Shown: positions 17,856-27,007, counted from the first letter of the stretch. The stretch: DNA of 44,888 nt from Candidatus Nanopelagicales bacterium (GCA_017848795.1 JAFIHG010000048.1:1-44888); one strand, 5' to 3'. The notes: generated by a model from the sequence alone, not told the origin. Program-made: numbers and translations.

Positions 17856-18798
17856 GTGGCGCACGCTGCGCTCGTGGAACGGGACGGGCCCGAACTGGCG
17901 CGCCGGGGTGAACTGCGCGCTCGTGGAGTGAGCGCATGGCGTGAGGCGCGGCTGGTCCGGACCGGGGAGTGGTCCCGGGTCTACGGCGACGTCGTAGCGG
18001 CCGGCCCGGCGGACGCCGAGGATGTGGTGCGCGCCGCGTTGCTCGCCGCTGCGCCGGACGTCGCGCTCACCGCCGAGAGCGGAGCCCAGCTCTGGCTGGA
18101 CCGGACGCTGTCCTTCCCAGTCCAGCTGGCCGTCCCGCACGGCCGCCGATTCCCCGAGACGGCGCAGGTCCGGTTCCACCAGCTGCGCGAGTGGATACCT
18201 CCGGTGCGCTACCGCGACCTGCCCGTGCACCCGCCCGCGAAGGTCGCCGCCGCCGTCGCCGCCGGTACCGCGCGGGAGGCCGACCGGCGGGCGCTGGTGA
18301 CCGCCCTGGTGCAGCGCGGCCTGACCACCGCGGGTGAGGTCGCCGCTGCCGCGGGCCGAACGCCACGACGGGTCCGCGGCCAGGTCCGCCGGCTGGTCGA
18401 GGAGGTGCTGGCCGGGGCCCATTCCGGCCCGGAGGCCGCGCTGTGGCGGCACATCGTGGAGGCACGGCTGCCGGTACCGGTGCTGAACCACCCGCTGCGC
18501 GGCGGCGCGCGCAGCCTCGACGGGTACCTCGCGCAGCTGGACGCGGGCTACGAGGTCCAGAGCACTACCCATCACGCCGGGACCTGGCGGGAGGACACCC
18601 GCCGGTTGTCCGAGATCGCTGGTCAGCGACGGGATCGTGCTGCTGCTGATCATGGTGGAGGACATCGAGCGACGCCCCGACTCGGTGCTGCGGGATCTGG
18701 AGGGGTTCTGGCGCAACCGGGCTGCCGAGCTCCATCGCCCGTACCCGCGCTTCGTGGCACCGCCGCAGTGGCGCCCGGCTGGTGGGCCGCAACCATGA
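17856..18798 (+). pseudogene. AbiEi-like HTH / DUF559 (Vsr-fold) protein, frameshifted
   Basis: From GTG 17856 (or GTG 17874, VERDGPELARR). The N-terminal part has the Arg/Trp-rich winged-helix segment REARLVRTGEWSRVYGDVV typical of AbiEi-type antitoxin domains; the middle has AGAHSGPEAALWRHIVE; the C-terminal part has SLDGYLAQLDAGYEVQSTTHH, matching the degenerate nuclease fold of DUF559/Vsr proteins. After RRLSEIAG (about 18615-18630) homology moves by one frame to LVSDGIVLLLIMVEDIERRP and on to a stop at 18796-18798 that overlaps element C copy 2. A single indel has broken the gene, or the sequence has an error. The nuclease-like residues also look eroded. It is bracketed by two copies of element C. 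Confidence 0.72.
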
Positions 18799-18902
18799 TC
18801 AGGAGAACGAGAACGTAGTCGGTCGACGAGATATCGGTCGAATCCGGGGTCCGCGGCGTGGGTGCCGCCGGTTCGACTACGCGTTCGTTCTCCCGATCAT
18901 GG
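18792..18902. mobile_element. Palindromic element C, copy 2 (111 bp)
   Basis: The left end ACCATGATCAGGAGAACGA and the right end (reverse complement ACCATGATCGGGAGAACGA) are near-perfect inverted repeats. The right arm continues with CGCGTAGTCGAACCGG, matching the interior of copy 1. Its left end provides the stop codon of the frameshifted gene. Confidence 0.85.
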
Positions 18903-18941
18903 TCAAGGCGCGTGGTCGACCCGCTGGCCACGCTCTGAGAC

Positions 18942-19016
18942 CCGACGTCACTGTCCTGGTGGCGGTGTACGGGCCGTTTCGGGCCGGATTCTCCACCACC
19001 AGGACAGTGACGTCGG
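18942..19016. repeat. Palindrome family D, copy 1 (75 bp, 21-bp perfect arms)
   Basis: Arms 18942-18962 and 18996-19016 are perfect inverted repeats (CCGACGTCACTGTCCTGG side) around a 33-nt loop with its own GGGCCG/CGGCCC-like pairing. It ends 4 bp from the mutY stop and may terminate mutY. CAGTGACGTCGGTAG recurs at 35231-35245 in a second, weaker palindrome. Confidence 0.9.
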
Positions 19017-19020
19017 TAGG

Positions 19021-19893
19021 TCAGCGGGGGAGGGCGTACGTGCCGTCGGGCAGCGGGTCGGCCAGGCCGTCGGCGACCAGGCCGTCGAGGGCGCGGGCGC
19101 GCTGCGCGGCGTCGGGCCACACCGCGTCGAGGCGCGCGGCCGGTACCGGGTGCTCGCTGGTGCGCAGCTCGGCCAGCAGCAGGCCGCGGACCTGACGGTC
19201 GGTCCCGGCGAACCGCTGCGGGCGCCGGCGCGGACCGTCGTACGCCGGCCGGCCCGCGAGCCGCCACTCGCATCGGGACGCGACCGGGCAGGACCCGCAC
19301 GCCGGGTTCCTGGCCGTGCACACCAGCGCACCGAGCTCCATCACCGCCGCCGCCCACTGCGCGGCCGCGGCGTCGTCCTGCGGCGCGAGCGCGTCCGCCG
19401 CGGCGCGCTCGCCGACCGTCACCGACGGGCCGGGTGCCGCTCGGCCGTGGAGCACCCGGGCGAGCACCCGGCGCACGTTGGTGTCGAGCACGACCGCGCG
19501 ACGGCCGTACGCGAACGCGAGCACCGCGGACGCCGTGTAGTCGCCGACCCCGGGCAGCGCGCGTAGCGCCTGATACGTGTCGGGGACCTGCCCGCCGTGC
19601 TCGGCGACGCAGGCCCGCGCCGCGGCGGCCAGCCACAGCGCCCGCCGCGGGTACCCGAGCCGGCCCCAGGCGCGGATGACCTCGTCCGCCGGCGCAGCGG
19701 CGAGGGCCGCCGGCCGCGGCCACCGCGTCACCCAGTCCCGCCACACCGGCAGCACCCGGGCGACCGGGGTCTGCGCGAGCATCACCTCGGAGACCAGCAC
19801 CCCCCAGGGCGTACGGTCCGCCGCCCGCCACGGCAGGTCGCGGGCGTGCCGGGCGTACCAGTCGAGCACCGCGGGTACGAGGGGAGCGAGCAC
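19021..19893 (-). CDS. mutY: A/G-specific adenine glycosylase MutY
   Basis: 290 aa from GTG 19893, the start nearest the conserved N-terminus (LVPAVLDWYARHARDLPWR). MutY removes A mispaired with 8-oxoG. It has the catalytic Glu in SEVMLAQTPV, the helix-hairpin-helix LPGVGDYTASAVLAFAYG followed by the catalytic Asp in VVLDTNVRRVLAR, and a 4Fe-4S cluster spaced C-x6-C-x2-C-x5-C (CTARNPACGSCPVASRC). The C-terminus is short, without a full MutT-like 8-oxoG recognition domain, as is common in actinobacteria. The gene is divergent from an exported protein gene 58 bp away. Confidence 0.94.
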   Translation of the reverse strand: MLAPLVPAVLDWYARHARDLPWRAADRTPWGVLVSEVMLAQTPVARVLPVWRDWVTRWPRPAALAAAPADEVIRAWGRLGYPRRALWLAAAARACVAEHGGQVPDTYQALRALPGVGDYTASAVLAFAYGRRAVVLDTNVRRVLARVLHGRAAPGPSVTVGERAAADALAPQDDAAAAQWAAAVMELGALVCTARNPACGSCPVASRCEWRLAGRPAYDGPRRRPQRFAGTDRQVRGLLLAELRTSEHPVPAARLDAVWPDAAQRARALDGLVADGLADPLPDGTYALPR

Positions 19894-19951
19894 CGCCGCA
19901 GTACAGCAGGAACGCGCCACGCCCGCGGCGGCGGCCGGTAGCGTTCGCCCG

Positions 19952-20638
19952 GTGAGCAGCGTCATCCGCCCGGTCGGCCCGCAGCCGCCCGCCGTGTACT
20001 GGGTACGGCGGGTGGTCACGCTCGTCGTGCTGGCGGCGGTGGTCGCCGGTGTCGTCTGGTTCCTCGGCGGCCGCGGCAGCGGCGACCCCGGCCCGGACGG
20101 CGCCGCCCCCGCCACCTCGATGACGCCCGGCCCGACCCGTACCAGCACCCCGACCACCAGCACGAGCCCCACGCCCACCAAGACCCGTACCAAGGCGCCC
20201 GACACGTCGCCGACGACGACCACCTCGCCGAGCCGCTCCGGCACCCACGTCGCAGCCTGCCGCGACAAGGACATCAAGGTGACCGCGTCCACGGACGCCG
20301 CGACCTACCGGGTCGGTGACACCCCGGCGCTGCGGATGCGGATCACCAACGTGTCGGACACGTCCTGCCGGCGCGACGTCGGCTCGGCGCCCAACGAGCT
20401 GATCGTGAACAAGGGCACCACGCGCTTCTGGTCCAGCGACGACTGCAACCCGCGCGGTACGTCCGACGTGGTCGTGCTCGCGCCCGGGCAGGCGTACTCG
20501 GTCAGTCTCACCTGGCTCGGCGAGGGCTCCTCACGCGGCTGCCCGGCCGACCCGCCGGAGGCGGACGCCGGCTCGTACAGCCTCGTCGGGCGCAACGGCG
20601 ACGTGCTCTCCGCCCCCGCCCGGTTCTCGCTGACCTGA
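19952..20638 (+). CDS. Membrane-anchored extracytoplasmic protein, unknown function
   Basis: 228 aa from GTG 19952. One TM segment (about 20-40, VVTLVVLAAVVAGVVWFLGG) is followed by a Ser/Thr/Pro linker of about 55 residues, which probably spans the cell wall. The outer domain (about 95-228) looks like a beta-sandwich: YRVGDTPALRMRITNVSDTSC, RFWSSDDCN and APGQAYSVSLTWLGE. Its four Cys suggest disulfides. It resembles small actinobacterial domains of the DUF4232 or BsuPI type, but I cannot assign one. It is divergent from mutY and precedes the cheBRW promoter. Confidence 0.72.
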   Translation: MSSVIRPVGPQPPAVYWVRRVVTLVVLAAVVAGVVWFLGGRGSGDPGPDGAAPATSMTPGPTRTSTPTTSTSPTPTKTRTKAPDTSPTTTTSPSRSGTHVAACRDKDIKVTASTDAATYRVGDTPALRMRITNVSDTSCRRDVGSAPNELIVNKGTTRFWSSDDCNPRGTSDVVVLAPGQAYSVSLTWLGEGSSRGCPADPPEADAGSYSLVGRNGDVLSAPARFSLT

Positions 20639-20650
20639 GCGCCCAAGTCG

Positions 20651-20679
20651 CTCAAGCGGCCCGGCGCACCTGTCGATCT
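20651..20679 (+). promoter_or_regulatory. Candidate sigma-28 (FliA/WhiG-type) promoter for cheBRW
   Basis: CTCAAG, a 15-bp spacer and GTCGATCT resemble the FliA/WhiG consensus as I recall it for motile actinobacteria (CTCA(AG), N15-16, GCCGATAA), with differences in the -10 part. It lies 74 bp upstream of the cheB start in a gap with no other gene. This is pattern matching only. Confidence 0.45.
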
Positions 20680-20753
20680 GACCCGTACACCTTCGCGTGA
20701 CCGGGCAGCTCCGCGCGGACCCGCTCCACGGGTGTTGCGATGAGGAGGTACGC

Positions 20754-21875
20754 GTGCTGCAGGCGTCGCCGCCCGCGGGCACCGGGACACGCGGCGCAGG
20801 CGTACCTGACCGCGCGCTAGAGGTCGTCGTCGTCGCGGCGACCCGGGTACGCCAGACCCGCCTGCAACGCCTGCTGGAACTGGCCGGGGTCGCCGTCCTC
20901 GGCCAGGCCCGCGACAGTGACGGCACCCTCGAACTGCTCGCCCGGGTGCAGCCGCACGTGCTCGTGCTCGACCTGCCACCGCACGCCGGCGGGCTCGAGC
21001 TCGTCGAACGGCTGATGGCCCGGCGCCCGCTGCCCATCGTGCTCACCGGGGCGGCCGCGGTAGACCCGGGCGCCAGCCTCGCGCTCGGCGCCGTCGACGT
21101 CCTCTCGCCGCAGGAGGAGGGCGGCCCGCCCGCCGACCAGGCGCTGCGGCTGCTGCGCCACCTGCAGGTGGCCAGCCGGGTACGGGTCATCACCCACCCG
21201 CGCGGCCGGCTGCCCAGCCGCCGTACCGCGGACACTCCCGAGCACCCGGGGCAGCCCGGCACCGGCGCGGTACGCGCGCCCGGCCCCGGCCCGATCGTCG
21301 CGATCGGCGCCTCGACCGGCGGACCACCGGCACTTGCCACCCTGCTCGCCGCGCTGCCCGCGGACCTGCCGGCGCCGGTCGTCGTCGTGCAGCACATGGC
21401 GGACGGCTTCGTCGCGAGCCTCGCCACCTGGCTCGGCGGCGTGTCCAACTGCCCGGTCAGCGTCGCCGAGGACGACCAGCGGCTGGTCCCGGGCCGGGTC
21501 GTCATCGCCCCGAGTCATGCCAACCTCGAGCTCGGCGCCGGCGGGCGCGTACAGCTGACCGCGCCCCGACCGGGCCAGCTGCACGTGCCGGAGGTCGACA
21601 CCACCTTCCTGTCGGTCGCCGAGCGGTACGGAGCGCGGGCCGTCGGCGTCCTGCTCACCGGCATGGGCCGCGACGGCGCGGTCGGGCTGCGCGCGATGCG
21701 CGACGCCGGGGCGTACACCATCGGCCAGGACGAGCAGTCGTGCGCCGTGTGGGGCATGCCGGCCGCGGCCCGGTCCCTGGGCGCGGTACGCGCGGAGCTG
21801 CCGCTCGCGCAGATCGCCGAGGCGATCGCCACCGCCGTGGCCAAGATCGCCGTACCGGCGCGGGAGCCGGCATGA
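20754..21875 (+). CDS. cheB: CheB, chemoreceptor glutamate methylesterase/deamidase
   Basis: 373 aa from GTG 20754, chosen for the AGGAGG site 5 nt upstream. CheB removes methyl groups from chemoreceptors to reset adaptation. The N-terminal receiver domain (about 30-150) is degenerate: D73 in LVLDLPP is kept, but the acidic pair near the first strand is missing (VVVVAATRV), so phosphorylation is doubtful. The linker has PGPGPIVAIG. The esterase domain has the triad S187 (GASTGGPP), H214 (VQHMADGF) and D307 (TGMGRDGA). It overlaps cheR by ATGA. No cheA or receptor gene is in the window. Confidence 0.95.
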   Translation: MLQASPPAGTGTRGAGVPDRALEVVVVAATRVRQTRLQRLLELAGVAVLGQARDSDGTLELLARVQPHVLVLDLPPHAGGLELVERLMARRPLPIVLTGAAAVDPGASLALGAVDVLSPQEEGGPPADQALRLLRHLQVASRVRVITHPRGRLPSRRTADTPEHPGQPGTGAVRAPGPGPIVAIGASTGGPPALATLLAALPADLPAPVVVVQHMADGFVASLATWLGGVSNCPVSVAEDDQRLVPGRVVIAPSHANLELGAGGRVQLTAPRPGQLHVPEVDTTFLSVAERYGARAVGVLLTGMGRDGAVGLRAMRDAGAYTIGQDEQSCAVWGMPAAARSLGAVRAELPLAQIAEAIATAVAKIAVPAREPA

Positions 21876-23308
21876 ACCTGATGGCCGCCTCGCGCCCCCG
21901 CGAGCTCTCCGACAGCGAGTACGTCGCGCTCTGCGGCTACCTGGCGAGGGAAGCGGGGCTGGTCTTCGACGGCAGCCGCCGCACCGCGCTGTCCGCGATC
22001 GTCACCGACCGGCTGATCGCGACGGGCGCGGCGGACGTCGGCGCGTACCTGGCCTACGTGGCGCGTTCGGCCGCCGCCGACGCCGCGACCGAGCGCCAGG
22101 CGCTGCTCGACGCGGTGACCATCCCGGAGACCCACTTCTTCCGCAATCCCCCGCAGATGACGGCCCTGCGGGAGCGGCTGCTCCCCGAGCTGATGCGCCG
22201 CGCCGTCGCCCGCGGCCGGCCGCTGGCCGTGTGGAGCGCCGGCTGCTCGACCGGCGAGGAGCCGTACTCCCTGGCGATCCTGGCTGCGGAGGTCGCCGCC
22301 GAGCTCGGCGCCGGCCCGCCGGTCCAGGTGCTGGCCACCGACGTCTCGAGCCGGGCGATCGCGGCGACCGAGCGGGCCCGCTACGCCGGGCGCTCGCTCT
22401 CCTACACGTCCCCGGCGATGCTCGAGCGGTGGTTCCGCCCGCTGCCGGACGGGTCGTACGAGGTGGCGCCCGAGCCGCGCGCGCTCGTCACCACCCGGCT
22501 GCACAACCTGGTGACCGAGCCGGCGCCGGCGCCCGAGGGCTCGCTCGACCTGATCGTCTGCCGCAACGTCACCATCTACTTCAGCCGCGACACCATGCGC
22601 GAGCTCGTCGGGCGGATGCACCGGGCGCTGGCACCGGGCGGGTACCTCGTCGTCGGGCACGCCGAGACGCTGTGGCAGGTCACCGACGCGTTCACGCTCG
22701 TCTCGCTCGGTGACGCGTTCGCGTACCGCAAGGACACCCCGGCCGACCTCTCCGAGCCGGTCGTGCAGACCCCGCCGCGCCGGACCCGCCCCGCAACCCC
22801 GCGGGTGCGTCGCCGTACCGCCGAACGCCCGGCACCCCGCCCGGTGCCGCCGCCGGACGACCTGCCCGACCCGGACGGCGCGGGGACGCTGCTCGCGCAG
22901 GCGCGCCTCGCCATGGACCAGGCGCGGTACGCCGAGGCGGCCCGGCTCGCCGAGCAGGCCGCCGCCGCCTCGCCGTTCGAGGTCCGCGCATACGTCGTCG
23001 AGGGCACCGCCCGCACCACGGTCGGCGACGACCGCGGCGCGCTCATCGCGCTGCGCAAGGCGGTCTACCTGTCCCCGCGCGCGGGGGACGCGCGGTTCCT
23101 GCTGGCCGGGGCGCTCGCCCGGTGCAGCGAGCCGGCGGCGGCGGCCCGCGAGTACCGCGCGGCGGCCGCGACCCTGCCGGGCACGCCACCGGCGGACCTG
23201 GCTCCGTTGCTCGACGGGTGCGACACGCAGGAGCTCGTCGCGCTGTGCCGCCGGCTCGCCGACGAGTGCGAGCGCCGGGCCGGCAGCGAGGAAGGAGGCC
23301 CGGGATGA
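21872..23308 (+). CDS. cheR: CheR methyltransferase with C-terminal TPR-like region
   Basis: 478 aa from ATG 21872, overlapping the cheB stop by 4 bp. SAM-dependent methylation of receptor glutamates. The N-terminal helical domain is followed by TIPETHFFRNP, the SAM motif VWSAGCSTGEEPYSLA, VLATDVSS, and LIVCRNVTIYFSRDTMRELV, all canonical. After about residue 285, a Pro/Arg-rich linker leads to an Ala-rich helical repeat region (about 335-475, ARLAMDQARYAEAARLAEQA) that looks like TPRs. Such CheR-TPR proteins often serve alternative or receptor-specific arrays rather than the basic flagellar one. Confidence 0.94.
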   Translation: MNLMAASRPRELSDSEYVALCGYLAREAGLVFDGSRRTALSAIVTDRLIATGAADVGAYLAYVARSAAADAATERQALLDAVTIPETHFFRNPPQMTALRERLLPELMRRAVARGRPLAVWSAGCSTGEEPYSLAILAAEVAAELGAGPPVQVLATDVSSRAIAATERARYAGRSLSYTSPAMLERWFRPLPDGSYEVAPEPRALVTTRLHNLVTEPAPAPEGSLDLIVCRNVTIYFSRDTMRELVGRMHRALAPGGYLVVGHAETLWQVTDAFTLVSLGDAFAYRKDTPADLSEPVVQTPPRRTRPATPRVRRRTAERPAPRPVPPPDDLPDPDGAGTLLAQARLAMDQARYAEAARLAEQAAAASPFEVRAYVVEGTARTTVGDDRGALIALRKAVYLSPRAGDARFLLAGALARCSEPAAAAREYRAAAATLPGTPPADLAPLLDGCDTQELVALCRRLADECERRAGSEEGGPG

Positions 23309-23766
23309 TCGACGGTTACGTGATGTTCGAGGTGGGCGCGACGACCTTCGCGGTCGCCGTCGTCTCGGTACGGGAGGTGCTGCGCGTCTCGGACGTGCAG
23401 CTGCTGCCCAGCAGCGAGCGCACCGTCGCCGGCCGCGAGCTGGCGCTCGTGGACGCCCGCGGACGCGCCGTACCGGTGCTCGACCTGCGCCGAGACGCGG
23501 ACCTGGCGGGGGACGTGCTGCTCGCACGGGAGGACGACCGCGCCGGACTGGTCGTCGACCGCGTGACGGCGGTCGTACGACCGGGCGAGCTCAGCGCCGA
23601 GACCGCGCCCGAGCTCGCGTTGCCGTCGTACGCGGTGGGGCTGTTGCGCCCTGCCGATGGCGGCCCGCCGGTGCTGCTCGTCACGCTGCCCGCCGTCGCG
23701 TCCGCCACCGACGAGCCGGACCGCTCCGAGCCGGCGCTGGGCGAACCGGTCCTGCACGCGGGCTGA
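23305..23766 (+). CDS. cheW: CheW-like coupling protein
   Basis: 153 aa from ATG 23305, overlapping cheR by ATGA with GGAAGGAGG upstream. CheW bridges chemoreceptors and the CheA kinase. The fold is visible as YVMFEVGATTFAVAVVSVREVLR at the start, LALVDARGRAVPVLDLR in the middle and DRAGLVVDRVTAVVRPGEL later. It is the last gene of the operon, followed by 37 bp and hairpin array 3. Its sequence is more divergent than typical CheW, with a short acidic C-terminal extension. Confidence 0.9.
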   Translation: MIDGYVMFEVGATTFAVAVVSVREVLRVSDVQLLPSSERTVAGRELALVDARGRAVPVLDLRRDADLAGDVLLAREDDRAGLVVDRVTAVVRPGELSAETAPELALPSYAVGLLRPADGGPPVLLVTLPAVASATDEPDRSEPALGEPVLHAG

Positions 23767-23803
23767 GCGACCGCGGGACCCGGCCAGCCGGCCCGACCGG
23801 TGT

Positions 23804-24383
23804 TGGCGGGTCAGTGCGGGGTTTACCTGCCGTACGCCCGCCACTCCTGGGGCGGACTGGTGTTGGCGGGTCAGCGTGGGGTTTACCTGCCGTACGCCCG
23901 CCATTCCTGGGGTCGTCGGGTGTTGGCGGGTCAGTGCGGGGTTTACCTGCCGTACGCCCGCCATTCCTGGGGTCGTCGGGTGTTGGCGGGCCAGCGGGGG
24001 GGTTTAGCTCCCGTACGCCCGCCATTCCTGGGGCCGACGGGTGTTGGCGGGTCAGCGCGGGGTATATCCCCCGTACGCCCGCCATTCTCGGGGCCGACCG
24101 GTGTTGGCGGGTCAGCGTGGGGTTTACCTGCCGTACGCCCGCCATCCCTGGGACGGCCGGTGTTGGCGGGTCAGCGCGGGGTTTAGCCCCCGTACGCCCG
24201 CCACTCATGGGCCGACGGGTGTTGGCGGGTCAGTGCGGGGTTTAGCCCCCGTACGCCCGCCACTCACGGGCCGACTGGTGTTGGCGGGTCAGCGTGGGGT
24301 TTACCTGCCGTACACCCGCCATTCCTGGGGTCGTCGGTGTTAGCGGGCCAGCGCGGGGTCTGCAGGCTGCGTACGCCCGCCGA
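23804..24383. repeat. Hairpin repeat array 3, about ten units, inverted
   Basis: Units open with TGGCGGGTCAG and close with GTACGCCCGCCA about 40 bp later, i.e. the reverse complement of arrays 1 and 2. They start at 23804, 23864, 23924, 23984, 24045, 24105, 24164, 24223, 24282 and 24341; spacing is 59-61 bp. The core is GGGGTTTACCTG or GGGGTTTAGCCC rather than GGGTATAG, so this array has its own homogenised variant. The last unit is degenerate. It fills the whole gap between the converging cheW and disA genes. Confidence 0.93.
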
Positions 24384-24399
24384 TCACGTCCCTGCCGGT

Positions 24400-25497
24400 T
24401 CAGACGTAGCGTTCGAGGATGCTCGACTCGGCCAGCCGGGACAGCCCCTCGCGGATGGAGCGCGCCCGGGTCTCGCCGACCCCCTCCACGTGCTGCAGGT
24501 CGTCGATGCTCGCGGCGAGCAGCTTCTGCAGGCTCCCGAAGTGATCGACGAGCCGGTCGAGGACCACGTCGGGCAGCCGTGGCACCCGGGCGAGCAACCG
24601 GAACCCGCGCGGGGAGATCGCCTGGTCCAGCGAGTCGTTCGACCCGCCGAGCCCGATGGCGCGCGAGACAAGCGAGACGTCGAGCAGCTCGGTGCCCGGT
24701 ACGGCATCGAGCGCCTCGAAGGCCTCGGCCAGGCTGCGGGCGCGCCGGCCGGTCGTCGGCAGGTAGTCGCGCAGCACCAGCTCGCGGTCCGCCTCGACCC
24801 CGGCGACCAGCTCGTCGACCTGCAGCGAGAGCAGCCGCCCGTCCGCGCCGAGCTCGACGACGTAGCCGTCGAGCTCGCGGGAGATCCGGCGCACCATCTC
24901 GAGGCGCTGGACCACGCTCGCGACGTCGCGGACGGTGACCAGGTCCTCGATCTCGAGGGCGGAGAGGGTCCCGCTCACCTCGTCCAGGCGCATCTTGTAG
25001 CGCTCCAGCGTGGCGAGCGCCTGGTTGGCCCGGGACAGGATCGCGGCGGAGTCCTCGAGGACGTAGCGGCGCCCGGCGACGTACAGGGCGATGATGTTCA
25101 TCGACTTGCTGACACTGATGACCACGAAGTCGGTCTGCTTGGCGACCCGGTCGGCGGTGCGGTGGCGGGTGCCCTGCTCGTCGGTGGGGATGTCCGGGTT
25201 GGGCAGCAGCTGTACGGCCGCGCGCAGCAGCTTGGTCGCCGCCGCGTCGCAGATCACCGCGCCGTCCATCTTCGAGAGCTCGCGCAGCCGTTGCGCGGTC
25301 AGGTCGACGTCGAGGCGGAAGCCGCCGCTGGCCATGTCCTCGACGACCTTGTCGATGCCCAGTACCACCAGCCCGCCGGTACGGCCGCGCAGGATCCGCT
25401 CCAGCCCGTCACGCAGCACGGTTCCCGGCGCGACCTGCGCGACGGCGGCGCGGAGCCGGGCGTCGGGGTCGGGGATCGGCTTGTCCGTGGGTGACAC
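24400..25497 (-). CDS. disA: DNA integrity scanning diadenylate cyclase DisA
   Basis: 365 aa from GTG 25497. Makes c-di-AMP from two ATP, inhibited by branched DNA. The DAC domain has DGA (78-80, [10 protein letters not shown]) and RHR (111-113, GTRHRTADR), both needed for catalysis. A coiled middle and C-terminal helix-hairpin-helix DNA-binding part ([21 protein letters not shown]) follow. The length is standard. It lies 142 bp downstream of radA on the same strand, the usual pairing in actinobacteria. Its 3' end abuts hairpin array 3. Confidence 0.97.
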   Translation of the reverse strand: MSPTDKPIPDPDARLRAAVAQVAPGTVLRDGLERILRGRTGGLVVLGIDKVVEDMASGGFRLDVDLTAQRLRELSKMDGAVICDAAATKLLRAAVQLLPNPDIPTDEQGTRHRTADRVAKQTDFVVISVSKSMNIIALYVAGRRYVLEDSAAILSRANQALATLERYKMRLDEVSGTLSALEIEDLVTVRDVASVVQRLEMVRRISRELDGYVVELGADGRLLSLQVDELVAGVEADRELVLRDYLPTTGRRARSLAEAFEALDAVPGTELLDVSLVSRAIGLGGSNDSLDQAISPRGFRLLARVPRLPDVVLDRLVDHFGSLQKLLAASIDDLQHVEGVGETRARSIREGLSRLAESSILERYV

Positions 25498-25639
25498 GGG
25501 ACTCTCCTGTCATCGGCTACGGCGTGTCGGGCCCCGGTCAGGTGCGCGCCGCAGTCACGGCGATCCTATCGAGCCGCGTGCAGCGCCCGGCGCACGAAGG
25601 AGCGCGGCTCGCGCGGCCCCGCTCCTGCGCATCGCGAGG

Positions 25640-27007
25640 TCAGCGGTCCGTGCCGGTGGCCAGCAGCAGCTCGAACGCCTCGGCGACGTGGGTGACCTCG
25701 CGTACGGCAAGGCCCTCCGGGCCCGGGCCGGAGTCGGGCGGGACGAGCGCGAAGCCGAAACCGAGCCGGGCCGCCTCGGCGAGCCGGCGCGCGGTGCCGG
25801 TGACCCGGCGGATCTCACCGGACAGCCCGACCTCCCCGAACGCGACGAGCCGGGGGTGCACCATGCGGTTGCCGTGGCTCGAGCCGACGGCGAGCGCGAT
25901 CGCGAGGTCGGCGGCCGGCTCGCGCAGCCGTACGCCGCCGACCGTCGCGGTGTAGAGCTCGTTGCGCGCGCCGATGAACAGCCGCTGCTTGTCGAGCACC
26001 GCCGTCACCATCGCGACGCGCGCGGTGTCCAGCCCGGAGCTCTGCCGGCGCGGGCTGGGGACGTTCGTCCCGACGGTCAGCGCCTGCACCTCCGCGAGCA
26101 GCGGCCGGGTCCCTTCCAGCGCGACCGTCACGCAGCTGCCGGGCGCCGGCGCGGAGCGCTGGGTCAGGAACAGCCCGGTCGGGTCGGGCATCCCCCAGAT
26201 GCCGTCCTCGGCGAGCTCGAAGCAGCCGACCTCGTCGGCCGGGCCGTAGCGGTTCTTCAGCGCCCGCACCAGCCGGAGCCGCGCGTGGCGGTCGCCCTCG
26301 ACGTGCAGTACGACGTCGACGAGGTGCTCGAGGGTGCGCGGGCCGGCGACCGAGCCCTCCTTGGTGACGTGCCCGACGATGATCGTCGCCATGCCGCGCG
26401 CCTTGGCGGCGCGGATCAGCGCGGCGGTGACCTCGCGGACCTGGGTCACGCCGCCGGCGCTGCCCTCGACCTCCGCCGCGGCGACCGTCTGCACGGAGTC
26501 GACGACCAGCAGGCCCGGGGACACCGCCTCGACGTGGCCGAGCACCGCCGCCAGGTCGGTCTCGGCCGCCAGGAACAGGTGGGGGGAGAGGGAGCCGACG
26601 CGGTCGGCCCGCAGCCGTACCTGGGCGGCGGACTCCTCGCCCGTGACGTAGAGCGCCCGGTGCCCAGGATCCCCGCAGCGCGCGGCGACCTCGAGCAGCA
26701 GCGTCGACTTGCCCACGCCCGGCTCTCCGGCCAGCAGCACGACCGACCCGGGGACCAGGCCGCCGCCGAGCACGCGGTCGAGCTCGTCGAGACCCGTCGG
26801 TCGTGCCACCGCGGCCTCGGTCCCGACCTCGCCGATCGGTCGTGCAGGCTCGGTGACCGGCCCGGGCCGGATCTCGCGCAGCTTGGGAGCGCCCACCTCC
26901 TCCACGCTTCCCCAGGCCTGGCACTCCCCGCACCGGCCGACCCACTTGCCGGTGCTCCACCCGCACTCCGCGCACCGGTACGCCGGTGCGCTCCTGCTCT
27001 TCGTCAC
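25640..27007 (-). CDS. radA: DNA repair protein RadA (branch migration ATPase)
   Basis: 455 aa from GTG 27007 (VTKSRSAPAYRCAECG), chosen over an upstream ATG because homology begins here. A RecA-like protein that promotes D-loop branch migration. It has a C4 zinc finger (C12, C15, C26, C29), Walker A GEPGVGKST (94-102), a LLVVDSVQT Walker B, the RadA signature KNRYG (usually KNRFG) and a Lon-protease-like C-terminal domain (LAIALAVGSSHGNR, VAFGEVGLSGEIRRV). It is upstream of disA on the same strand. Confidence 0.97.
   Translation of the reverse strand: MTKSRSAPAYRCAECGWSTGKWVGRCGECQAWGSVEEVGAPKLREIRPGPVTEPARPIGEVGTEAAVARPTGLDELDRVLGGGLVPGSVVLLAGEPGVGKSTLLLEVAARCGDPGHRALYVTGEESAAQVRLRADRVGSLSPHLFLAAETDLAAVLGHVEAVSPGLLVVDSVQTVAAAEVEGSAGGVTQVREVTAALIRAAKARGMATIIVGHVTKEGSVAGPRTLEHLVDVVLHVEGDRHARLRLVRALKNRYGPADEVGCFELAEDGIWGMPDPTGLFLTQRSAPAPGSCVTVALEGTRPLLAEVQALTVGTNVPSPRRQSSGLDTARVAMVTAVLDKQRLFIGARNELYTATVGGVRLREPAADLAIALAVGSSHGNRMVHPRLVAFGEVGLSGEIRRVTGTARRLAEAARLGFGFALVPPDSGPGPEGLAVREVTHVAEAFELLLATGTDR

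Noticed and set aside
17856-18798. Complete toxin-antitoxin or restriction system
   Set aside because: Only one gene, frameshifted and with eroded nuclease-like residues; no partner gene.
23804-24383. Protein with 20-residue tandem repeats, since the period is about 60 bp
   Set aside because: Spacing of 59 or 61 bp in several units breaks the frame, there are no start sites, and long frames exist on both strands, as expected for GC-rich DNA.
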